Positions 13,937-19,673 of a stretch of 19,673 nt of DNA are shown here, piece by piece (positions within the stretch are counted from its first letter, which is position 1; every line of letters starts with the position of its first letter). The stretch is from positions 1 through 19,673 of the forward strand of contig UQZU01000035.1 of NCBI GenBank assembly GCA_900545665.1. Reading direction: 5' to 3'. The notes below the pieces were generated by a model. It saw only the letters and a program-made list of their open reading frames with translations. It was not told the origin of the DNA and did not search any database. The DNA comes from an uncultured Collinsella sp. GTDB lineage: Bacteria; Actinomycetota; Coriobacteriia; Coriobacteriales; Coriobacteriaceae. A program made the translations under genes and the position numbers.

Positions 13937-14980
13937 CTACTCAAAGTATTGGAACTTGTTCGTCGAGAAGGCGAACGTGACGACAAAGCCTTCGCCGGGC
14001 TCGGATGCTGCGGTGACGTCGATGCCCATTTTGGAACACAGGCGTGCCACCAGATAGAGACCGATGCCCGTTGCGCGCTTGGTGGTGCGGCCGTTGTCGC
14101 CGGTAAAGCCCTTCTCGAACACGCGCGGTAGGTCTGCCGCACACACGCCGCAGCCGTTGTCCGCGACGGTAAGCTCGATGCGCTCGCTTGCCAGGCCCTC
14201 GTCCAGCAACGCACCCGAAAACACGATCTTTGCGCCGTCCTCACGCGCATATTTAATGCTGTTCTGAATGAGCTGGCCCAGAATAAACTCGAGCCACTTC
14301 TCGTCGGTAAAGACCTCGAAGTCGAGGTTCTCGCACACCGGGGCCACATGCGCCGCAATGAGCTCGCGCGCGTTGGCTTTAATCGCGCCCGTCACCAAGG
14401 TTTTGAGATCCCAGCGGCGAATCAGGTAGTCGCGCTCCACGACTTCCGAGCGCGCGTAGTACAGCGCCTGGTCGATATAGCGCTCCACGCGAGCAAGTTC
14501 GCGTGCCAGGTCGTCCACGCGCGACAGGTCGTCTTCGCTGCTGTCCAGGTTTTCCAAAATCAGGTGAGCCGCCGCCAGGGGCAGCTTGGCCTCGTGGACC
14601 CAGCTCTCGATATAGTCGCGATAGTCATCGGTCTGACGCCTGCCTTCGGCAACCTCGTCGCAGGCGGCTTTGCCCACCCGGCGCAAGACCTCGTATTCGA
14701 GCTCGCCCTCGGCATAGGTCGGGCATTGCACCATCTCTTGCACCCATGCGGGACTCTCGAGCTCCTCTGCCGCGCGCTCCAACTGACGCAGAAAACGGCG
14801 ACGGCGAGCGTACTCGATCACGATGCCGAGCATACCAAAGATAAAGGACACGCCAACCGCCACGACCACGATAGAAACGGGTGCACCGGCGACCGTCAGC
14901 ACAAAGCAGCTCAGCAGCACGCCGCACGTCCACACGGCGACGGGAAGCAGCGCGTCTTTAAAGAACTTGGCAAACGACAT
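13937..14980 (-). CDS. Sensor histidine kinase, BceS/GraS-like
   Basis: This membrane histidine kinase has 347 residues. Two N-terminal transmembrane helices (about 11-31 and 35-56) are joined by an extremely short outer loop, the arrangement of intramembrane-sensing kinases that respond to cell-envelope stress and peptide antibiotics. The H-box is ESWVHEAKLPLAA with phospho-acceptor His129. The ATPase part has LIQNSIKYA (Asn240), DNGCG (274-278) and TGIGLYL (304-310). The ATG lies nine bases after the response regulator stop, with AGAGG in the gap, so the two are co-transcribed. BceS-type kinases normally work with a BceAB ABC transporter; none is encoded in the window, so the inducing signal remains open. 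Confidence 0.92.
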   Translation of the reverse strand: MSFAKFFKDALLPVAVWTCGVLLSCFVLTVAGAPVSIVVVAVGVSFIFGMLGIVIEYARRRRFLRQLERAAEELESPAWVQEMVQCPTYAEGELEYEVLRRVGKAACDEVAEGRRQTDDYRDYIESWVHEAKLPLAAAHLILENLDSSEDDLSRVDDLARELARVERYIDQALYYARSEVVERDYLIRRWDLKTLVTGAIKANARELIAAHVAPVCENLDFEVFTDEKWLEFILGQLIQNSIKYAREDGAKIVFSGALLDEGLASERIELTVADNGCGVCAADLPRVFEKGFTGDNGRTTKRATGIGLYLVARLCSKMGIDVTAASEPGEGFVVTFAFSTNKFQYFE

Positions 14981-14989
14981 AGCCGGCCT

Positions 14990-15661
14990 CTAGACCGAAT
15001 AGCCTTGGCCGCGGTGCGTCGTCAAATACCCCTTGATGCCGATTTTTTCGAGCGTGGTGCGCAGGCGGTTGATGTTGACGGTAAGCGTATTGTCGTCCAC
15101 GAAGGCGTCGGAGTCCCACAGATCCTGCATGATGGCCGAGCGCGAAACAATCTTGCCCGCGCGGCTCAGAAGCAGCGAGAGAATACGCAGTTCGTTTTTT
15201 GTGAGCTCGGTGCTGGTGCCCGTTTGCGTGTTGGTGACCATGGAGCGTGCGAGGTCGAGCTCCAGTCCCTTGTGGACGAGCGTGCTGCGCTCGCCCGCCG
15301 CCGCGGTGCGACGCAGCAAGGCATTGATGCGCGCCACGAGCACACGGGCGCTGTAGGGCTTGGGAACAAAGTCGTCCGCGCCGAGCGTCATGGCCATGAC
15401 CTCGTCGATCTCGGTCGTGCGCGACGTGAGGACGATGATGGGAACCTCGGATTCGCGGCGAACCTCGTGGCAGATATGCTGGCCGTCCTTGACGGGAAGC
15501 GTGAGGTCGAGCAGCACCAGGTCGGGCGCGGCGGCGAGAATATCGCGCGAGACATGCTCAAACGATTCGCAGGCCTCGATTTCAAACCCGGCGCGGGCAA
15601 GGATGTCGATAAGTTCACGACGAATGGGCTCGTCGTCCTCAACGATATAGATTAGCGCCAT
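14990..15661 (-). CDS. OmpR/PhoB-family response regulator, BceR-like
   Basis: This 223-residue two-domain regulator has a receiver domain (about 1-118) with Asp9-Asp10, the phospho-acceptor Asp52 in LLDLTLP, Thr79-Ser80 and Lys101 in VPKPYSA. Its C-terminal winged-helix DNA-binding domain has ELTKNELRILSLLL and the closing DDNTLTVNINRLR...THRGQGYSV, typical of BceR-like proteins. It would be phosphorylated by the kinase encoded directly downstream and then alter transcription of envelope-stress genes. The ATG has GAGGGGG about eight bases upstream. A CATAAT -10-like box and a perfect GCGGATCCGC palindrome lie 33-51 bases upstream and may serve autoregulation. Confidence 0.94.
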   Translation of the reverse strand: MALIYIVEDDEPIRRELIDILARAGFEIEACESFEHVSRDILAAAPDLVLLDLTLPVKDGQHICHEVRRESEVPIIVLTSRTTEIDEVMAMTLGADDFVPKPYSARVLVARINALLRRTAAAGERSTLVHKGLELDLARSMVTNTQTGTSTELTKNELRILSLLLSRAGKIVSRSAIMQDLWDSDAFVDDNTLTVNINRLRTTLEKIGIKGYLTTHRGQGYSV

Positions 15662-15693
15662 GGATTCCGCCCCCCTCTTGGTTGTCTTGCCCC

Positions 15694-15712
15694 ATTATGA
15701 CCGCGGATCCGC
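15694..15712 (-). promoter_or_regulatory. Possible promoter and palindrome upstream of the response regulator
   Basis: On the minus strand a CATAAT hexamer (15699-15694) follows the 10-base palindrome GCGGATCCGC (15703-15712). No good -35 box was found, which would fit an activator-dependent promoter. This is weak evidence. Confidence 0.25.
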
Positions 15713-15790
15713 AGATACGCGCCTCACGCGGCACCAAAGTGACAGAACTGTTCGCGAGTGGCAGAGGCTTGCCTCTCGCTCGCGACGAGC

Positions 15791-15820
15791 ACGGGAATTA
15801 AATGAGTTTTTAATCCCCGT
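15791..15820 (-). terminator. Hairpin after the unrecognised gene, possible terminator
   Basis: On the minus strand ACGGGGATTAAA, loop AACTCA, TTTAATTCCCGT gives 12 pairs with one G-U, 14 bases past the stop of the gene at 15835-16542. There is no U-tract, so termination is uncertain. Read-through into the two-component operon is possible. Confidence 0.45.
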
Positions 15821-15834
15821 CCCAGAAACATCAT

Positions 15835-16542
15835 TTAGCGGCGGGCACGGAGCTTTTCGTAGCCTTCGGCGAAGAAGGCGACCGTGGCGGCGTCGGAGTC
15901 GGCGGCGTCGGAGTCGGCGGCGGCAACCACACCGTGCTCGTCGCTCACCAGAAACAGCGCACCCTTGAGCTGCGCGGGAATGTCTACGCGCGTGACCGGG
16001 ATGCCCTTGGTCTGGGCCAGCTGCTCGATGAGCGTCGCCGTGCCGCACAGGCACTCGTCCGCCGGCGCCACAAAGGCCAGCTCGCCGTTATCGACGGCGG
16101 CGAGCAGCTCGGGCGCCACGCCGGTTTCGTCGGCCTCGGAGCGGGCCTCGGCGGAGCGGGCACGTAGCGCCTTAGCCGACGTATCGGCCAGCGGCTCGTA
16201 CTCGCCCACCGTCATGGCGGCGTTGCCATTGACGTCGATCACCAGCATGAGTACGCCGTCGTGCGCAGTGTAATCGCCCTCGGCAAGCGACCACTCAACG
16301 TGCTGTTTAGCCCAGCTGAGCATGTTATGGGTAAGCGGCTCGCCCTGCACCAGGCGCTCGGACAGTGCGCGAATGTGGCGGTTGAGCATGGGCACCTTTT
16401 TGTTGGACATGCGCCAACGGCAGACAAGCGCGGGCTTGTCGAGCGTGAACTTCTCGACCGCCTCCTGATTGGCGCAAAAGTCCTCGTACGCACGCTGATC
16501 CTCGGCATTGCCAAACAGCTCGGCATCATCAATCTGGGGCAT
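15835..16542 (-). CDS. Unrecognised cytoplasmic protein
   Basis: I do not recognise this 235-residue protein. It has no signal peptide or membrane segments and is acidic. An N-terminal half (about 1-115) contains CRWRMSNKKVPMLNRHIR and, further on, LMLVIDVNGNAAMTVGEY. A charged Ala/Glu helix (about 120-145) follows, then a second half with GELAFVAPADECLCG and LFLVSDEHGV, which may be another alpha/beta domain. Near the C-terminus a tandem 15-base DNA repeat encodes ADSDAADSDAA. ATG 16542 is preferred, with GAAAGG seven bases upstream in the same pattern as other genes here; ATG 16566, with AGAGG five bases upstream, would add eight residues. It lies between purH and the two-component operon on the same strand. 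Confidence 0.75.
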   Translation of the reverse strand: MPQIDDAELFGNAEDQRAYEDFCANQEAVEKFTLDKPALVCRWRMSNKKVPMLNRHIRALSERLVQGEPLTHNMLSWAKQHVEWSLAEGDYTAHDGVLMLVIDVNGNAAMTVGEYEPLADTSAKALRARSAEARSEADETGVAPELLAAVDNGELAFVAPADECLCGTATLIEQLAQTKGIPVTRVDIPAQLKGALFLVSDEHGVVAAADSDAADSDAATVAFFAEGYEKLRARR

Positions 16543-16583
16543 GGTTGTACCTTTCGTGTTAGTCATTCCGTCCTCTTATACCA

Positions 16584-16617
16584 AAAAGACGGCCCTCCAA
16601 ACGGAGCAGCCGTCTTT
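16584..16617 (-). terminator. Intrinsic terminator of purH
   Basis: AAAAGACGGC/GCCGTCTTTT with an inner CTCC-AAAC-GGAG stem forms the hairpin. On the minus strand it ends in a T-run, 31 bases past the purH stop and just before the start of the next gene. Confidence 0.9.
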
Positions 16618-16647
16618 TGCGGAGATTATTTTGTCCCAAGGCGGAAC

Positions 16648-18255
16648 TTAGTGGCGGAAGTGGCGAGCGCCCGTAAACACCATAGCAATATTGTGCTCAT
16701 TGCAGGCCTGGATGCTCTCATCGTCGCGCTTGGAGCCGCCGGGCTGGATGATGCAGGTCACACCATGCTCGGCAAGCACGTCGACGTTGTCGCGGAACGG
16801 GAAGAATGCGTCACTTGCGCAGGCAAAGCCGCCCTTCTCCACGCCCTCGCGCTCGCAGAAGTCCTCGGCGCGCTCGCAGGCAAGCAGTGCGGAGTCAACG
16901 CGGTTGGGCTGACCCGGACCCATGCCAATGCCGGCCTTACCCTTGGAGACCAGGATGGCGTTGGACTTAACGCCCTTGCAGACCTTCCAGGCAAACTCGA
17001 GCTCGGCCATCTCGGCGTCGGTGGGCTTGCGGTCGGTGGGGAACGTAAAGGTCGCGGGATCCTCGGTCACGTGGTCGACTTCCTGCACCAGCATGCCGCC
17101 GTCGATGGAGCGCAGCTCCACCTGGGCGCCGTGGTCCACGCCGCCGGTGGCCAGCACGCGCAGGTTGGGGCGCTTGGCCATGCGCTCGAGCGCCTCGGCA
17201 GTGTAGCTCGGGGCGATGATGACCTCGACGAACTGCTTGTTCTGATCGGCAAAGTGCTCGACCAGCTCATAGGGAACCTCGCGGTTGCAGGCGATGATGC
17301 CGCCGAAGGCGCTCTTGGGATCGCAGGCAAAAGCGCGGTCGTAGGCAGCCGTGATGTCCTCGGCAACGGCGGAACCGCAGGGGTTCTGGTGCTTGAGGAT
17401 TACGCAGGCCGGCTCGTCGAACTCGCGGACCAGGTTCCAGGCGGCGTCGGCATCCAGATAGTTGTTGTAGCTGAGCGGCTTGCCCTGGATCTGCTCGGAG
17501 CCCACGAGCGGGAACTGCGAGCTCGCGGTGTTCTCGCAGCCCTCGGCAAAGCGGTAGACCGTAGCCTTCTGCTGAGGATTCTCGCCATAGCGCAGGTCGT
17601 CGACCTTCTCCAGCGAGATCTCGAGCTTGGCAGAGGTGTCCGCCACGTCGCTTGCCTGGGCGGCAAGCCAACGGGAGATAGCCGTGTCGTAGGCGGCGGT
17701 GGTCTGGTAGACCTTCACCTGCAGGCGACGACGGGTGGAAAGCGTGGTGCAGCCACCGGTCTCGTGCATCTCGGCCAGGACGGCATCATAGTCGGCCGGG
17801 TCGGAGATGACGGTAACGCTCGCGGCGTTCTTGGCAGCAGAGCGCAGCATGGAGGGGCCACCGATGTCGATGTGCTCGATGGCGTCCGCGAAGGTGACCT
17901 CGGGGTTGGCGACGGTCTTCTCGAACTCGTACAGGTTGACGACGACCAGGTCGATCAGCTTAATGCCGTGCTGAGCCGCCTCCTGCATGTGCTGCTCGGA
18001 ATCGCGGCGGGCCAGCAGCGCGCCATGAACCTTGGGGTGCAGGGTCTTAACGCGGCCGTCCATCATCTCGGGATAGCCCGTGAACTCCTCGATGGGGGTT
18101 ACGGGAACGCCCGCGTCCTCGATGGCACGAGCCGTGCCGCCCGTAGAGATGATCTCGACGCCAAAGTCGTCAACCAGCGTCCGTGCGAAATCGACGACGC
18201 CCGTCTTATCGGTAACCGAGATCAACGCGCGTGCGATCTTCACATCAGATCCCAT
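16648..18255 (-). CDS. purH: Bifunctional AICAR formyltransferase/IMP cyclohydrolase
   Basis: This 535-residue cytoplasmic enzyme catalyses the last two steps of de novo purine synthesis: formylation of AICAR with 10-formyl-THF, then ring closure to IMP. The N-terminal cyclohydrolase (MGS-like) domain starts ARALISVTDKTGVVDFAR and includes PSMLRSAAKN. The formyltransferase part contains LRYGENPQQ, LKHQNPCG (with the catalytic Lys-His pair), SAFGGIIACNREV and KSNAILVSKG. It ends with SDAFFPFRDNV, IIQPGGSKRDDESI and the usual C-terminal MVFTGARHFRH. Length is normal and no key motif is missing. The ATG has AGGAGG five bases upstream. No other pur gene is adjacent; purH is divergent from a GNAT gene and closed by its own terminator. 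No purine riboswitch was recognised upstream. Confidence 0.97.
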   Translation of the reverse strand: MGSDVKIARALISVTDKTGVVDFARTLVDDFGVEIISTGGTARAIEDAGVPVTPIEEFTGYPEMMDGRVKTLHPKVHGALLARRDSEQHMQEAAQHGIKLIDLVVVNLYEFEKTVANPEVTFADAIEHIDIGGPSMLRSAAKNAASVTVISDPADYDAVLAEMHETGGCTTLSTRRRLQVKVYQTTAAYDTAISRWLAAQASDVADTSAKLEISLEKVDDLRYGENPQQKATVYRFAEGCENTASSQFPLVGSEQIQGKPLSYNNYLDADAAWNLVREFDEPACVILKHQNPCGSAVAEDITAAYDRAFACDPKSAFGGIIACNREVPYELVEHFADQNKQFVEVIIAPSYTAEALERMAKRPNLRVLATGGVDHGAQVELRSIDGGMLVQEVDHVTEDPATFTFPTDRKPTDAEMAELEFAWKVCKGVKSNAILVSKGKAGIGMGPGQPNRVDSALLACERAEDFCEREGVEKGGFACASDAFFPFRDNVDVLAEHGVTCIIQPGGSKRDDESIQACNEHNIAMVFTGARHFRH

Positions 18256-18532
18256 GCAGTCCTCCTGTCTGGTACGCCGCCGTGCTCTGTGAGTCGGTGA
18301 TACGTCGATCTGCAGCGCTCGCGCAGCGGCATTGAAAATACTGATTTAATGTAGCGCATCGAGCGCATCGATGCACCCCGCAACGGGCGCATGTGCAGAA
18401 AAAGTTTGCGAGCGGAGGGGATGGGCATGGCACCGGGCACGGTGAGTTCATGGAACACAGGGGCACCATAATTAGATGCCAATGGCGTGGTAGAACTGTG
18501 CTCGATATGCATCCGCAAAAGAAAGAGGCACC

Positions 18533-19174
18533 ATGGTCTCGCGGGTTCTCTACCGACCGTTTGATACCGAAGACTTCGACGCCATCGCGCTGATTCTGCA
18601 GCAACTTTGGCATAACAATTCGGATAACGATGAGTACAACCGCCTTGAGGCCGCGTGCGACCTCGCCTATTGCCTTTCGTCATCGACGTTTTCGCAGGTT
18701 GCGGTGATTGACGGCGAGGCGCGCGGCATTGCACTTGCACGCGCAGGACAGAACTCCGGCGTCGCTATCAACGAGCATTGGATGGATACCGAACGCGCAC
18801 TGCTATCGCAGATGCGTGAGCTGGAGCCTGATGCCTGCGCCGAGTATCTCTCGTTTGTGCGCGCAACCATCCGAACCAACAACCGCCTGCTCGAGAGCAG
18901 CCCGTTGCCGCACGACAACGAGGTCACGCTGCTTGCCGTGGATCGCGATGTCCATGGCCTGGGCGTTGGCACGGTTCTGCTCGATGCCGCGGTCTCGCAC
19001 CTGTCCTCGCTTGGAGCGACGAGGGCGCACCTGTACACCGACTCCAACTGCTCGTGGAAGTTCTACGAGCTGCACGGCTTTAAGCGCACGGCCACGCACC
19101 GCGCCAACCGCGAAGAGCGCCGTCACGACATGCCGCGCGAAAGCTTTCTCTACGAACTCGACCTAACAGCCTAA
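18533..19174 (+). CDS. GNAT-family N-acetyltransferase
   Basis: This 213-residue protein has the Gcn5-related acetyltransferase fold and would transfer acetyl from acetyl-CoA to an amine. The acetyl-CoA-binding motif A is VTLLAVDRDVHGLGVGTVLLDAAV (131-154), with HGLGVG as the pyrophosphate loop. It is followed by motif B, HLYTDSNCSWKFYELHGFKR (166-185), typical of the family. The N-terminal 120 residues are longer than in minimal GNATs and carry an acidic helical insert, so substrate cannot be guessed. The ATG has AAGAGG four bases upstream. The gene is monocistronic, divergent from purH, and followed by about 500 noncoding bases rich in repeats. No dedicated terminator was seen directly after the stop. 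Confidence 0.9.
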   Translation: MVSRVLYRPFDTEDFDAIALILQQLWHNNSDNDEYNRLEAACDLAYCLSSSTFSQVAVIDGEARGIALARAGQNSGVAINEHWMDTERALLSQMRELEPDACAEYLSFVRATIRTNNRLLESSPLPHDNEVTLLAVDRDVHGLGVGTVLLDAAVSHLSSLGATRAHLYTDSNCSWKFYELHGFKRTATHRANREERRHDMPRESFLYELDLTA

Positions 19175-19186
19175 ACCCGGCAGTTA

Positions 19187-19259
19187 GGGACGTTCCTTTT
19201 GTGCCGGCACCCCGGGACACTCCTTGGCAGCAACCGCACCTAGTTGTTGGGGACATTCT
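19187..19259 (+). repeat. Three degenerate GGGAC(G/A)(T/C)TC repeats
   Basis: GGGACGTTCC (19187), GGGACACTCC (19214) and GGGACATTCT (19250) are followed by loosely similar tails (GTGCCGGCACC, CAGCAACCGCACC). Spacing is 27 and 36 bases, so this is not a regular array. It resembles decayed dispersed intergenic repeats. Confidence 0.4.
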
Positions 19260-19319
19260 TGGGTAACACAGTCGACGAAACCCTCGTTGGCGTCGCCCTA
19301 TAGAGGGGTCTGCAAATAG

Positions 19320-19553
19320 CTGTGGGCAAAAAACATCAAATATGAGTACTGTTACCTTTTTAGTAGCAGCGATTTGGGGCATTTTAGAGGCTTTTAGACA
19401 TAGCAGCCAGTCAGGCGAGCTGACGTATTTCCACAAATGTTCAATAAAATGGGCCCCTAACGAGAGATAATCTCATTAGGAGCCCATTATTTAGTGCAAA
19501 TATATGTCACTATAATGGCAACAGTACTCATATTTGGCATTTTTTGCCCACTG
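19320..19553. repeat. MITE-like 234-bp element B with terminal inverted repeats
   Basis: The left end begins CTGTGGGCAAAAAACATC and reaches TGAGTACTGTTAC. The right end in reverse begins CAGTGGGCAAAAAATGCC and reaches TGAGTACTGTTGC. AGTACT cores are at 19345-19350 and 19523-19528, 178 bases apart as in element A. The small stem after the left core (CTGTTAC/GTAGCAG) is kept by a G-U pair where element A has a Watson-Crick pair. The middle shares little obvious sequence with element A. No ORF. Confidence 0.72.
19448..19488 (-). terminator. 18-pair hairpin inside element B
   Basis: Arms 19448-19465 and 19471-19488 match at 16 of 18 positions around a 5-base loop. The two exceptions are G-U pairs in minus-strand RNA but C-A mismatches in plus-strand RNA, suggesting the minus-strand transcript is the folded one. 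On that strand the stem is followed by TTATTGAAC, a weak U-tract. Confidence 0.5.
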
Positions 19554-19608
19554 CCCCCTGTGTGGGGATCCGTAACGGAAAGATAGACCCATTTCAAAGC
19601 ATAAAAAT

Positions 19609-19651
19609 GGGATAGATTTTCCGCCAACAGTCGCCGGAGAAGATCCATCCC
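19609..19651. repeat. Imperfect inverted repeat at the right contig end
   Basis: GGGATAGATTTTC (19609-19621) and GAAGATCCATCCC (19639-19651) pair at 12 of 13 positions counting one G-U, with a 17-base loop. CCCATTT (19588-19594) can also pair with AAATGGG around 19605-19611, so two alternative hairpins overlap. The downstream gene, if any, is outside the window. Confidence 0.45.
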
Positions 19652-19673
19652 AAAAATCAGAACGCGCTAGAAC

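Larger units (their letters stand above)
19175..19673. other. 499-base noncoding, repeat-rich contig end
   Basis: No supported gene lies here. In order it holds three degenerate GGGAC-type repeats (19187-19259), an unremarkable stretch to 19319, element B (19320-19553) with an inner 18-pair hairpin, and an imperfect inverted repeat at 19609-19651. The sequence stops 22 bases later without adapter. Confidence 0.7.

Noticed and set aside
16261..18300. 679-codon open frame on the plus strand opposite purH
   Set aside because: It is a shadow of purH and the neighbouring gene, with no domain signature or start signal.
18256..18532. Purine riboswitch or PurR site upstream of purH
   Set aside because: No purine-riboswitch-like three-way junction was recognised. 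The only notable item is a GCATCGATGC palindrome with no known link to purine control.
19187..19259. Possible CRISPR array in the GGGAC repeats
   Set aside because: There are only three degenerate units, with unequal spacing (27 and 36 bases), no conserved full-length repeat and no cas genes.

Overview
The window looks like chromosomal DNA of a high-GC gut actinobacterium of the class Coriobacteriia, most likely a Collinsella relative. This is inferred from base composition, GAAAGG-type ribosome binding sites, the gene families and the style of the intergenic repeats; no database was searched. The first 49 bases are not biological: they are an Illumina Nextera i7 adapter, so the left end is the end of an assembly contig.

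Seventeen protein genes are supported, nearly all housekeeping or core metabolism. From left to right: a truncated tatA-like Tat translocase gene, a STAS anti-sigma antagonist and a subgroup Ic aminotransferase, all on the minus strand; a small acidic protein of unknown function (+); then nhaA, a family II pyrophosphatase (ppaC) and a ROK sugar kinase (-). Divergent from the kinase lie a GntR/HutC regulator and a class I mannose-6-phosphate isomerase (manA) on the plus strand, forming a plausible sugar-phosphate entry module. A long pcrA/uvrD helicase gene (-) converges on manA, followed by uppP (-). Next come a universal stress protein gene (+), a BceS/BceR-like two-component pair (-), an unrecognised protein (-), purH (-) and a GNAT acetyltransferase (+). 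The last 500 bases are noncoding.

No phage, plasmid, CRISPR array, RNA gene or classical defence system was seen. The unusual content lies between the genes. Two noncoding elements near opposite ends of the window (2455-2688 and 19320-19553) have the same terminal inverted repeats, the same 234-bp length and the same 178-bp distance between inverted AGTACT cores. They look like two members of a MITE-like or structured-RNA family. A second family of REP-like hairpins carrying a GGACAGGTT-type core occurs three times. A perfect 30-bp inverted repeat enclosing a terminator sits between manA and pcrA. A 91-nt compound hairpin follows the stress protein gene.

The most interesting regulatory candidate is the nhaA leader. 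It carries a strong intrinsic terminator just upstream of a hairpin that abuts the Shine-Dalgarno sequence, the layout of a transcription attenuator or ion/pH-responsive riboswitch.
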